From Sanghuangporus weigelae (Eukaryota > Basidiomycota > Agaricomycetes > Hymenochaetales > Hymenochaetaceae), in assembly GCA_033182465.1 (NCBI GenBank), contig CP137330.1, positions 248,001-312,000 on the forward strand: a stretch of 64,000 nt of DNA. The letters run 5' to 3'. The stretch's first letter is position 1, and the number at the start of each line of letters is the position of its first letter. This document shows positions 45,550 to 57,518 of the stretch, piece after piece. The notes beneath the pieces were generated by a model. That model was given only the letters and a program-made list of their open reading frames with translations, made no database searches and was not told where the DNA came from. The position numbers and the translations under genes are program-made.

Positions 45550-46082
45550 AGCAATTTGTGACTATCAGTTCGCGCGCTGAACTTGATTGATTGCTTTGGA
45601 CTCAAGCACTCAATTAGGTTGCGGACCTTTGTGCACTGGCACTGTAATTTATTTTGTTTCTGTTGCGATCTGCGACAATATTCCAAAGTACAGGCTCCAA
45701 GGAACATGCACTCGTGCCCAAGGACTCGACTTTCGTGAGACTCAGAATAGCTCGTGCTTATCAGTCAGCCCTACTTTGAGCGTCTTTACCACGTCGAATT
45801 CATAGTTCTTGCTGAAACTCTTTCACACGACAGACGGAGATCCATTCTAGCTCAGTCAAGTTGTCCGTTGCTTGGCACTCGTCACAGCTCTCTTCTATTC
45901 TGCATACGTCTTCTCGAATTGCTATATTCTGAGATTGATCTTGCATTTGCATGACCGACGGGAATCAACAAGTTCCGACTTCATCTGGACTTCTTTGGCC
46001 AAGCCGGGATTTTATTCATTCGTTATAACCGTATCAATATTTGCATGAAACTCGGTCATAAGCAATGCGCTGAGCCAAACTA
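45550..46082. other. Intergenic between convergent genes
   Basis: No gene is recognised; this is the 3' flank of both neighbours. Confidence 0.5.
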
Positions 46083-48464
46083 TCAAGTGACATATCTGAA
46101 CATAGGCGCCTTTACAGAGGCATCCATTCAATTACATCAGTAAAAAAAAATACTGGGAGATCATGCGATCTGACCATCCTTACCTTGTCAGCCAGCTCGC
46201 TCACGTCAACTTTTGCCTCAGGTTTCGGTCTTCCGTGCGAGCGGTCTCTACGGCGGTTATCGAGGAGATACGATGCCTGCGAAAATGCGCTCTTGAGTTT
46301 ATACAAGACAGAAACGAGCTCTTAAACTTACAGAAAGAAGGAGAGCACATAAAGCCGCGAGGAACTCGAGTGCACAAGTCACTGAGTGGGTAAGAGTGAT
46401 TCAGAACTTGCGCCTTATTCTGCCTATCGCTGAGCGCAACTCACCCGCAAATCCTTTGCTAGAAGCCAAGAAGGCTCGCATAAATAATCGAGGACTTTGC
46501 TAGTAAATCACTAGAACCCACATGTATCGCGGTCCTTCATCCGAAGGATAGACGTGCGAACCAAGAACGCTTCCGCACTGCCCGATGGCCATGAACATTG
46601 GTATTCCTGTTGCACGTTTCGTCTCTGAGCCGAGATTATGGGCATCTATGAGAAAGAAAAGTCAGCTGTAATCCCCCTCGAGGCATAGAGATCAGCAACG
46701 AACACCACGCGATGATGAGTCCGATAGTCGTATACGTCCCGCTCGTGATGCAAAACACAGCAAAATACTGAGCATGAACGTTATTCGTGACAGTGAGGAG
46801 AATCCTAATGATAGAAACAGAGTAAGATTTATGAGATCATAACAACAACATTGATGATAATGTCTCGCGTACAAATATCCGATCCCTCCAACTGCGCTTG
46901 CACCTGCCATGAAGATTCCACGATGCTGGAAGCGATCCGAGGCGTATGAAGTAAGAGTAAGTACAACAGAAGCGACCGCGTAAGGTGGAACAGTCAAAAG
47001 CTGTGCAATAGCGTTTGCTGATAATCCACATTAACCATAGCCCGCGACATGAGACATCACGACGTACTGAATCCAAATGTCTTGATGATGGTCGGAAGGA
47101 AGGCAGAGATAGACGCTAGGGCACAGTTGAGGCCGAAGTATATCACTCCGCCCGTGTATACCTGTGGAATTGTTGAGAATCGAGGTGCGGAACCATTACA
47201 TATCGAGGAGTATGAACGAACCCTCCAGTCCTTCAAAGCAGCCCAGACATGAGCTTCACAAGTAACCGTCAGCATGGTTCTCCGTAAGTCAGCACGCGAA
47301 TAAAAGGAACCTTTATTTATTACCAATCCAGTGTCTCCGCTAATCGATCGATTCATACGAGCAATTGCAATCTTTCGTTCATTCTCGTTGAGAAAACGCG
47401 TCATATCCGGTCGGTCCGGAAGAAACGCAACGGCTACGAATCCCAACATGACTGCAGGTATTCCCTGAACGTGATAGATCGAATTCAGATATTGAACAAG
47501 ACATGAGGGAAAGTTGAAATATATCCAACCTCAATAATGAAAAGAAGTCTCCAGTTCGCTATGGCTGCGTGCGCGTGTTGAACGCCGAACGCGATGAGTC
47601 CGCCAAATGCACCAGCAACTGCAGCAAAGCCAAACCAATACGCCATGCGTAAACCCATTTCATGTTTGGTATAGAAAAGTGCTGTGTAAGCGTAATTAGT
47701 GGCCAATCACGCGCTGTCTTGTATGCGATAGACTTACATAAATACACAGGAATGCCAGGTCCAAACCCAGCCTCGAAAACTCCTAAACCAATTCGAGTGA
47801 CTAAGAGACCTGGAAAGTTGAACGCCGTTGCCTGTAAGAGTAAAATCAGCTGACGCTAAAGCTGAAAAAGCCAGAAACTGGATATTTTAAACTAACCATA
47901 AGCGTCGAAGACAGACCCCACCCTAACGCGGCCGCTCCGAGCCATAATCGAGGCGGAAAAAGTTTCGCGATAACGGAAGAAGGGACTTGAAACAGTATCT
48001 GCGTTACAAGAAAATAATTGAAGCAAGATCATTGAGTATCGGAGCAAGTACGTAACACACATAAGAGAAATAGAAAGCGGAGAAAACCCAGTCGTATTTC
48101 GTGCCAGTTGGGTCTCCTTGGAGAGTATCTTCAGGAAGTCCTTGCAAACGTGCATTTCCTAGGTTTGATCGATCCAGGACTGCGAATGAGGTTAGTAACG
48201 GCAATTAATAGCGAGACAATGCCAACGTAAAAAGAAACTCGGAGACGCACAGGCAAAAAGATACATCAGACATGCGATTGGAAGGATGCGCCAGTCGAGC
48301 TTCCTGACCAATTTTCTTTCTTCATCAGAGATGATCAAGCTTTTCTCCCCATCGTCTGTTTTTCGGCCGTCTAGGCCTGCTTCCTTCGCTTCTTCGATAC
48401 TTGCCTCCTGCTTGATCTCAGCATCATCCTTCTCAGAACTACTGTCTCGTTTGAAGGAGTTCAT
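46083..48464 (-). CDS. MFS transporter, anion:cation symporter family
   Basis: This plasma-membrane permease of the Dal5/Tna1-like ACS family exports or imports small organic anions; the substrate is unknown. The start MNSFKRDSSSEKDDAEIKQE is followed by SDEERKLVRKLDWRILPIAC and the family signature FLDRSNLGNARLQGL. Further exons give AFYFSY/ILFQVPSSVIAKLFPP, NFPGLLVTRIGLGVFEAGFG, FYTKHEMGLRMAYWFGFAAV, FLPDRPDMTRFLNENERKIA, LTVPPYAVASVVLTLTSYAS and SETKRATGIPMFMAIGQCGS. The C-terminus passes through GPRYI/KGFAV/TCALEFLAALCALLLS and ends APMFRYVT. About a dozen exons were identified and no stop was found between them, so it appears functional. Confidence 0.87.
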
Positions 48465-49877
48465 GGTGGTCAGAAAGCAAACCACCGCACTCCCAGCGCC
48501 GCTCTAGTGCCTTAGCTGGTAAGGAACGATTTGATAGAATTCCCACAACATCCTCACATGACGCCTTGCATTTGCTCAGAAGCCAAGGAACTGAATGTTA
48601 TTTTTATCAGTACAGGACTAACGTGTCACGTGAGACCATATGCCGGTCCGAGCCAACGTACCCAAATTTCAGAGAACCATGCTCACCGTTAAAACAGAGG
48701 AACAACCCATGCGCAGTCGCGCAGCTTCATCGCGTGAAAATGTCCCTTGCATGTGAACAGCGACTTGCTATGCTATGGGAAATTTTTGCGATTTGAAGCC
48801 TACAGGTAATGATCTGGATACTGGACAAAGTGTAAGCCGAACATTGACCAATCATACGTCCTACTCGTGTTGGACGGGAACGATCCAATAGCCATGGAGA
48901 TATCGCCAACAATGAGGTCAAGAAGGAAAGAGTCGAGAGTGTACACGTGCAACGTAGAAAGCATATCAAGTTTGTCACTATTTGGATTTATTGCTGATTA
49001 AAATGATCTGCCTTTCTTGGCAACAGGCAAAAAATCTGACCGATGGGTTGCGCTTACAGCCCACAAAATACACGTAGCGGCATACCCTACTGCGCCATTC
49101 AAAAGCATTCTCCGAGAATGGCTCCTTCTCTTGTCAGAACCTCCTGCAGAGATCTTCTATGTTCAAAATTCTGAGGTGCTATTACGTCGTTCATCTCTTC
49201 CTTTTCTTGTTCAACTATCTCTGATTCTGAAGAAGTTCAGGTCTCCGTTGCGGTTCAAAATGGAATATAGACAACGAATTGCAATCTCGATTTCTTCCAG
49301 TAACGTCCAGACTGGCAATCGGAGTACCAAAAAAACGCAAGTTTAAACGGGGATTCGAAGCTATGATCGCTCGTTTAACTCGTTCAGTGAGTTTGAGCGA
49401 CTATCATCACGGTACTCGCTGACGTGCTCCAGTATATCCGTCCCCTATAGTCGAGGGTGCGCCATGAGAGGAAAAGACATGCGACGGGCAAGCAATCTAA
49501 GCAAGAGAACTTTCATGACAAGACAGCGAAACGCACGAAGATCGTGGCGGCGAACTGATCGTACGTTCCACAAGGGATCTGCGAAGTTCTCGGCACATAT
49601 TGCGCTTCCTGTTAGGACTGAAAAGAGGGCATTGAGGCCCGATTGGCATCATCATGCCGATGATCTCGCTACTGTGTGCGAATACGGAGTTCTCTGTCCA
49701 ATATTCGCATTTTGAAAGGGCTCGTGGCAATGCTACAGTTTGCTGTACTCTGCTTCGATTTCTCATCCTTCTGGTAATGGGTGTAGATGCTGCATCCAGA
49801 CTAACAAATAGCTCCGAGAAGGAGCATGGCGCTGATTGTCACGCTTTCAACTCTGTTGGTCCTGAAGTCGAGTCTGG
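48465..49877. other. Intergenic, no gene recognised
   Basis: Short frames at 49,017-49,346 and 49,464-49,900 lack motifs. This may be partly the upstream remains of a lost MFS gene whose exon follows. Confidence 0.4.
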
Positions 49878-50037
49878 AAGTACTGGAAGCTCGAGCGCAA
49901 GCTGATTTGGAAGGTTGACTGCAGAATATGGATGCTCTCGCTCTTGAATGTTTTGAATAATGTAAGTGAAAAACACTTCTATCTATGAAGGCCAACACTC
50001 GCTAGTGCTCCTTCAAAAGATCGATCGAAACGGTACT
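49878..50037 (+). pseudogene. MFS transporter relict (two N-terminal exons)
   Basis: LERKLIWKVDCRIWMLSLLN (from about 49,890, followed by VLNN and a GTAAGT donor) aligns with LEHRLVRKFDCRISMLLVLN of the next gene. After a 58-bp intron-like gap, IDRNG (50,020) matches its IDRNN. No further exons follow before 50,650. This is a fragment of a duplicated MFS gene. Confidence 0.7.
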
Positions 50038-50649
50038 GTAAGTTTTAATTAGTCGGCCGTGATCGACAATAACGACTACGATTGATTACGCTATCGTGGT
50101 CTATGTGACTGCAAGAATGGGAGTCAGCTCTCGAACTGCTTGATGTTCTATCTCGGAAGAAGATGAGACGACTTCGGAGAGTTTTCCTGCTATGGCTTAT
50201 AGCGGAAGGATTTTCGACTTCTTGCGCCATGGGACAAAGATACGCAGTTCAGCAACAATTCAAGGCAATGAACCTGCATTCCAAAACAGCCCCTAACAGG
50301 AAGCTCTATTAACGCGCAGTGAAATTTGCGAAGTTCGTATGTATCATATGGTATACCACGAAGATTTCAGTATGTATAATCCTTCTATTCATTTGCGGGG
50401 TTAGTGGATATTGATGCAGCAATGAGAAGGAGATCCAAGCCTTCGCGAACGACTGTCCTCCATACAAACACCGTTTCGGCTTCTCGCTGAGATAGAGAGC
50501 CAGTAGGAAGTTCGCCGTTGAGAGCTTACGTCTTCTTGCCCGATAGTCACTATTCTACCAGTTTTTCGTGCCTTCCTTTTTCTTCTTTAAAAGTGGTGCA
50601 CAGGACGAATCAGGAACCGTGCACTCCGTAGTACGAGTTCTTTCGCTTG

Positions 50650-52860
50650 ATGAATGCCGACGACGTATCTCGTTCTCCGCGCGGCTTCGAGAAGGACGAT
50701 GATGTCGAGAGTATTCACGTCTCCAACGTTGCCACTCCGCATCTCGGACTCGGAGATTCCGAAGATCAGCGAATTCTCGAGCACAGGTTGGTACGGAAGT
50801 TCGATTGCAGGATATCGATGCTTCTGGTCTTGAATATACTGAACAATGTACGGGGGAGAAGTTCCTTGCTGACCTACACGAACTGAGAAACTGACAACAG
50901 ATTGATCGAAATAATGTCGCATTCGTTTGGTTTCTCTAACTTTGCAACATATTGAGGATCGCTGGTTAACTAGACGTATACTATAGCACTGCTCGACTTC
51001 GAGGATTTGAAAGTGATTTAAGGCTCACCGTGAGTATACCTTGGCCAAGTTCAGTGGATTTACACTGAAACCTTGACAGGGGAAAGAGTACGACACTGTT
51101 CTCTCCATCTTTTACATTGGGAATATCCTGTTCTAAGTACCCTCGTAAGTATTGATTCTCCATAAAGATGAGATGTTATTCACTAATTTTCACCAAGAAA
51201 CATGTTCTTGAACCGCACTGGTCGTCCGTCTCTGTACCTTCCGACATGTGTTGCAGTTTGGGGAGTTATTACAATCCTGAGAGGTACATTGCCTGAATGC
51301 TCTCATCAAAAAAAAATGTATGTACTTACTTGGGTTGTATCGGATCGACATACATTAGGCGTTGTCAACAGGTACGAGTGCTATGTTTGATTCTTGGCCT
51401 ATATTAAGACCCAGTGATCTCTTACAGTTTCACAAATGTACTCTTGATACGATTCTTTCTCGGCATTGTCCAAGCCGCTTTCTTTGCTGGAGCAGTGTTC
51501 CTGCTGTCAAAATGGTATACTCGCAAAGAACTAGGTAGTTATGTCCATTTTCGTTCCCAATGCAACTTACTCTTAACGTGCACTAGGATTACGCATCACC
51601 TTCCTCTACTCTGCGCACCTCATTGGAAACGCGTTCGGAGGACTCCTGGCTTCCGGTATCCTGGATGGAATGCAGGGTAAATCCGGTCTGCCTGGTTGGA
51701 GGTCAGATTGTCTATTCCACGCCTCGTTCTTCACATGAACTGACTTATGGTCAACAGACTCAACACCAGGTGGCTTTTCTATATTGAAGGAAGCTTGACT
51801 GTCTTGATCGCGATTAGTGCAAAATTTGTCCTTCCAGACTTCCCTACATCGTCTAGATGGCTTAGTCCGGAGGAGCGAGAGCTTGCAATGCATCGCATGG
51901 CTGTGGATGGCGGGATCAACGTCGACGACCAGGAGAGTACTAGACAATCTACTCCAGAGACCTGTAATGGACGTATGCCGAAGCTGCAATTGGTCATAAG
52001 AACCCTTGGTTATTACGGGCGCGGCGCCTGGCTAGCTATGCGGGATTGAAAAATCTGGTGGCTGCTAACGGCTCACTTTATACAGTATTGGGCGATATCC
52101 TTCTTCCAGTTCTTCCCGACACCGGTCGCTTCTCTTGGTTACAGCCGCCGTGTGGCGCTTATTCTTGTTGCGCCGCCATGGATCTTGACTGCCGTCATAT
52201 CATTGTTTATTTCTGGGTGAGTCCAAGCAGAATCGGGCTACATTATAGGATCTACTGGCCTTTTTTCGTTTAACCGCTCCGATAAAAGAGGAGAGAGATT
52301 CTTTCACATATTATGACCGCTTATTCTTGGAATCATTGGATATATAATTTGGATCTCAAGTATGAACGTCGTTGCTCGCTACATTTCATTGTGAGCATCT
52401 TGAGATTCTATCCCCGCTTATTTTTGTTTTTCACAAAACAACCGTTTGATGAACTTGATTTTGTAGATTCTTGGCCGCAATGTCGAATTGCGGAGAGATC
52501 ATTGCGCTCTCATGGATCTCAAGCAGCATTCCCCGCCCACGCTCTAAGCGCGCTGCTGCTATTGCTTTGCTTTACGGCCGTGGGCAGCTTGGCACCTTCG
52601 CGGGGTCGTCAGTGCCTAAAAACGTCCCATACGTATATTTTTAGGCTGACTCTGAATCTTGGGTATCTGATAGGTACTGTTTTCCAAGCAACTGGGGCCC
52701 ATCATACCGAGCATCATTTGCAATTTGCCTTTCACTCCAGATACTTAACATTCTGATGTGTTGGGTTTTTCGGACGCATTTGGAACGGTTGAATGACGAG
52801 ATGGAGGAGACTGAACACGCTGCTGGTCAACAACAAAAGGGCTTTAGGTACTTGCTATGA
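50650..52860 (+). pseudogene. MFS transporter (ACS family), decayed paralogue
   Basis: Most of a second Dal5-like transporter is present: ATG at 50650, EHRLVRKFDCRISMLLVLNI, RLRGFESDLRLT, GKEYDTVLSIFYIGNILF, NMFLNRTGRPSLYLPT, NVLLIRFFLGIVQAAFFAGA, ITFLYSAHLIGNAFGGLLAS, LFYIEGSLTVLIAISAKFVL, LTAHFIQYWAISFFQFFPTP and a full C-terminus ending QQQKGFRYLL at 52860. Two conserved codons are stops: the glutamine of ILFQVPSN is TAA (51134-51136), and the tryptophan of HILWPLILGIIGYI is TGA. The exon after IDRNNVAF also lacks a clean splice. It is therefore a pseudogene, related to but distinct from the intact copy at 46083. Confidence 0.8.
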
Positions 52861-52962
52861 ATTTCACTGCAAAACTTTTTGAGTTGGTTTGTAAACAGCA
52901 TCGATGGATAATACAAAGCGTGATACCAGGAATGCTGTGTCTGTGTCGAGACATTTCAAGTT

Positions 52963-53610
52963 TCACCAGTGCTTTTCACTAATGAACACTTTGTCCACCT
53001 CCTCGTCGGTCATATTGTCGGAGAAAAAGCGCTCGTGCTCAGCAATCTTGACATTATTCCCACTCATCTGTCTCTTTGTCATTATTCCGTTCTCGTTAAA
53101 TGTCCAGTCCTCTATGTAAACTTCCATGAGCAGTGTTTCCGGTCAGAAATGTCATGAATATGACAAACCAAGTCCATAGCATCTGAACCAGCTTCGCTCA
53201 GCCTCATCGTAGAACTCATACCAGAATTGCACTGCAATCCTGCTATCCGTCCACGCAAACAACTCTTTCCTGAGCCTGCATCAGAAAAGATTTATCAGGA
53301 ACGGAGTCTATTGTCAAACTTGAGTGACAAATGACTAACTTGTATCGAGTCTCCTTCTGCCACTTTTTCGTGAGGAAATCGATAATGTCTTTCCTTCCAT
53401 GAGGGAATTGATCTCTGTTACGCCATATGCTGTCTTCTGTATACGCCAGAGCAACCTTAGCAGGATCGCGAGTGTTCCACAATTTCTGAGCAAGTTTCAC
53501 TTTTTCTGCTGCCACATAAGAGACAATGCCATGTGGAAGCAGACGTAGCCGGACTCACCATTGGCAGTTTCCCGGGTGAAAGGAGGAAGAGGAGGTCGAA
53601 CAGCTGACAT
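52963..53610 (-). CDS. DUF1348 / SnoaL-like (NTF2-fold) protein
   Basis: Four exons (53559-53610, 53340-53508, 53169-53275, 52963-53111) give 477 nt, 158 residues, the standard size of this small soluble family. It begins MSAVRPPLPPFTRETANAEK, then QKLWNTRDPAKVALAYTEDS, IWRNRDQFPHGRKDIIDFLT, WTDSRIAVQFWYEFYDEAER and DWTFNENGIMTKRQMSGNNV. The cone-like alpha+beta NTF2 fold often binds small hydrophobic ligands, but no enzymatic role is known for DUF1348. It is convergent with the decayed MFS gene, 102 bp away. Confidence 0.9.
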
Positions 53611-55159
53611 TGGGATAGGCTATTAGGCGGGAGCGACGAAACACTCTTGTTCTTGGTTCGGTTGTGAGACGTCGGTGGGGCACAGCGCATATATATGGAA
53701 TCTCATGGAAGACGAAGTCGGCGGAATTCTTCTGGCATCCCATCCAATCACCGCTGCTTCTCGACTTCCGGGTCGATTATCAATCTCTTCTTGTGCAGGA
53801 AAGACAAATGAATAAGTAAAGCAGACCCTCTACTTGATATAGTATTAGTACTGGTAGAGAGTTAGTCACCGTTTACTTATCTTTTGAGATGCAGAGAAGA
53901 CACATGATGAAATCTGAAAAAAGCTATTTCCGTAAGTCAATTCATATGATGGGTTCTCTAGTCCTTCATCATAAAGATAGCTGTAATCTTCGGGTCAGCT
54001 TCGTTACGTGAGTGAGAAGACAATTAGAAAGCCGATTTCGATTTGCAGCTCATATTTTATTTGGGCTGGAATCCAAAGTTGAGGGCAGGCTGTCATGTCA
54101 CGTGAATTCAGAATTTCCAGTGCTGAAGACTCAGCGGAAGTAAGTGTTTGTTCAAGTCAGCTCCTTGAATCATCCATTATACTCAAAGGTAGAATGTCGT
54201 CTTGAGGAGCACAGGCAATCCCCAGAGCACTTGAGCGGCAATTCTATGGCTACATATACGGAAAAGTCGGAGGCTCGAAGGATGAGATACAACGAAAACT
54301 CTCAATCCATCCAAAACTCACTAAAATTGACCTGAATGATGAACTCATTTGCCGCTGTAACCATGAAAATTTTTAAAGACCACGATTGTGCACTTTCCGA
54401 TACAGGTCTAGAGATACATTCAGGAAACAATTGCTCTCACTGCGTGTCGGGCCTATCTATTCGTATCTTACTAGACAGACGCAGATCAGCTGGAAGTATA
54501 TGTCCTAGTACGGCAGTAGATGGCCTAGATAAGTCAGTGCATAGATGAAAATATATAATCTTTTATTACCTATGAAAGTCTTGTTTCTAGATTCTCTTAG
54601 TCTATTATCTTGAAAGACAAAACCAGAAGCTCTTAGTATACCTATAAGGTCTTACTCATAGATCATCTGTTCAAAATGTTCAAAAAAGCAGAACTAGATA
54701 AGCTATTTTGATCTATGCAATGCATTCCAGATGATCTACAGCCATCTGTACCACTAGATGTAAATGAAGAAATGGACTTCGTGTTTTCACAGATCCCCAC
54801 ATTCCTGGTTCCTCCTTAACCCTGAACCACTATGTCGAGTCGTCGTCCTCTACCTTGCCTCTTTGTGGTATCTGCCACACTGATTTTTATAATAAGATAT
54901 AATGGTTATGCACCCCTGATACACTTTCCACTTGCTATGTCGCAGTCAATGGATGGGTTGAGCACATATGTGCCACTGCTATTGTTGACTACGTCAATAG
55001 CAAAGTAGGTCAGTTGCAGACTGCAGTAGCTCTTCTTTTCATCAATCTTCCATCTTCTCTTGCTCTGCCTGCGCACTCGCATACACTCAACTTCAGCCAG
55101 TCCATGGTCCGACTTGCGTCTCAAGCCTAGCAAGTACCTCCTCCGCTTCCTCTAAACCC
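53611..55159. other. Intergenic, no gene recognised
   Basis: This contains the DUF1348 promoter. Short frames at 54,140-54,550 and 54,900-55,130 have no motif. The region is AT-rich around 54,550-54,700. Confidence 0.45.
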
Positions 55160-56720
55160 GCATACGCATACTCTTCAGCTCGCCGGTACGGAGCGACGAC
55201 CAAAGCGCGGAGACGAGGATTATATCAAGCGACCAGAGAATGCATTCATCTTCTTTCGTCGCGAGTGCTGCCTGCGAAAGAACGAGGTGGAGGCAGCGGC
55301 AGCGTGGGAGGGAGACCCGGTAACGCGACGACAGCGCCAAGCGGACCTATCAAAGACGATCTCGCAACAATGGCGTGTCGAAAACAGAGCCGTCGCCGGT
55401 CTTGCAACAACAACGTAGATTCGGTTTGTCCCTCTTTGTGACCACTGAGGGCAAACGCGATGTGTAACTATGGAAAGTACATGTAATATATATCTTTTCC
55501 TTATCTGAGGCATATCCCCGGGGCATCCGAAACAGTTCCCGAGCTCGGACGACACCCCGAAATCCAACATGGCGTTCGTTATCTGCAGGAGAGCGCAAAT
55601 ACTAGGATGACTTGGCGAAGCAAAGAAAGAAGGAGCACAAGGAGATGTACCCGTGGTACGTCTATCAACCTATCCGCTCTGATAAGAAAAAGAAGAAGGA
55701 TGAATCGACAGCGGGTGGGAAGGCGAAGAGGGAGAAGGAGGGCAAGAAGGAGAAGCGAGATCGTACGAAGTCGACGAGTCGTGTTCGCGGTACCGGTGCG
55801 TGAGCACGGAATAGTTCTGCGTGTTCAACGAATAGCACAGTTAGCATGACGAGCATGTCGTCGTCTGCGTCGACCGTGGACTCGGAGTACTTCAGCGAGC
55901 TCGGTTCGATGTCCGGCAATGGATCGCTTTACGGCGCCTACGGGTATGCGAACGGGGCTTGTGGAAGTGTGCCCGAAGTGGAGGTTGCGGATCTTACGGA
56001 CTTCGATATGAGTGAATCCGAAGGACAAGGTCAGCTTTCGCTTCCGCTCCGCTGAGCCTCTCCATCGCTGGATCAGGCGGGAGTCTCGCAATCGATACCC
56101 ATAAAGCGCTCGCAAGCTTTTCGCTGGAGTCGGATCACATCTCGTCATCCTGTTCTCACCATGGAGGACTTGGGCGTGGTCATGGTCATTCACTGTCTGC
56201 GCAAATTTCAGCTCAGACTGTCCAGAGCATTGTTCCGGGACCTCTTAGCTTTGTGCTCCAGCAGCGCCGTCGCTCGACAAGCGCTCCAGGAGCTCCAGCT
56301 CAGCAAACGGACCTCTACCAACCAGCGCCTCCTGCAATAAAGCTTCCGCAGCTCCTGGAGACAAACACGATCTTGAATAACGATTCCTACAATGAATGCC
56401 AGCTCAGTTGGTGGACAGCAGGAGCAAGTGAACGGAACAGGTTGCGGCGCAGCAAAGAGAAAGCAAATACAACGTGATGAATACGGTCCAGTTCCCGAGT
56501 TCACATGCGCAACCGCAGCAACCGAATGCCTTCGGTATGCAAGGAGAGGTACCCGATTTCTAGACTGCTGGCGGCCAGATGCAGGTGTGTAAATTTCACG
56601 TTCGGACTTCCGTCTCGTTGTCGCTGATTCTTCAATCTACAGAATTCTATGTTCCACGTTTATGAAGTGGCGCCGGCCATGCGTGCTCAACCTCATACCC
56701 TTATGCGACTCTCGAGAACC
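55160..56720 (+). pseudogene. HMG-box transcription factor, probably decayed
   Basis: The first half of an HMG box is clear, KRGDEDYIKRPENAFIFFRR through RRQRQADLSKTISQQWR (about 55,203-55,375), and its end LAKQRKKEHKEMYPWYVYQP follows at 55,612. The 225 bp between them is far longer than other introns here, and no frame in it supplies the missing LP..E...W piece. Downstream, a serine-rich part (SMTSMSSSASTVDSEYFSEL) can be joined by a normal 45-bp intron, but the next segments (SAFASAPLSLSIAGSGG; QQRRRSTSAPGAPAQQTDLY; SSHAQPQQPNAFGMQGEVPD) lie in different frames. No start codon was found before the box. I read it as a decaying gene of the fungal GDEDYIKRPENAF class; sequencing error or odd splicing is the alternative. 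Confidence 0.6.
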
Positions 56721-57518
56721 ACTTTTCTTTCCGCTCAGTCTGGACCAGCGACCTGCCGAATACGGGTCTCGGAGAAGGACTAGTATTAATATCATATCGT
56801 TTTTGTTTTCTCTGTATACAATAAATACAAAATTAATATTTATTTGCAATCCTCGGCGGAGCGAGCGTGCTTACATAAATTTCGGACCTTGAACTGTTTT
56901 ACATAAGCCTGAGCAGGCTCAAAGAGATCTGAACAGATATTCGAGTCATTCAATAGATGTCCCTATATCTTATGAGTATGCTATATTATCTTCATGTTCA
57001 TGAGACCTTGACAAGGTAATTTTCGAGAGTGTTCGTCTGTCTGTGCTTGGATGCATCTACATAACCTAGTACATGCCATTATAGGTCAAAATAGACTCTC
57101 TGTTCACGTCTGCATAACCCCCTTCTAAATGGACCCGACACGCGGTGTCTCTTTTGCACGCGGCGAAGTCTGACTAGGATGTGTCAGGCCGTCTATGCAT
57201 CATACGTATCTACACTCCAATTCTAAGGTCCCTCATGTCAAGGTCTCTGTGTCATTAAAGCCTGTTTGGATCGTCTTGAGTAGAGAGTATACTTCCTACA
57301 CAGCCGCCATTCCCAGGAGGCTGGTGGATAAAGTTTCCCGCGGACAGGTCGAACTTCCCAAAATATTACACGGCAGCTGTTTGAGCGGCCTACCTTGAGA
57401 AGTTCTCACTATTTCCAGACTTCTGGAAGTTTATAGTATCTGTATGGAGCGCCATGCTCTCTGCAGCTCTTATCTGGAAGCTGCATAGGCCTAGGGTGCC
57501 ACTCTCCCACTGTCCTAG
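56721..57518. other. Intergenic, no gene recognised
   Basis: No gene is supported; it includes the promoter of the second FAD monooxygenase. Confidence 0.5.

Noticed and set aside
55595-55610. TAG before DDLAKQRKKEH in the HMG-box gene as a nonsense codon
   Set aside because: It can equally be the TAG acceptor of the preceding intron, so it is not counted as a defect.
55790-55840. In-frame TGA in the HMG-box gene taken as a disabling stop
   Set aside because: A normal 45-bp intron (GTGCGTGAG ... CACAG) removes it and keeps the frame; the gene is judged decayed on other grounds.
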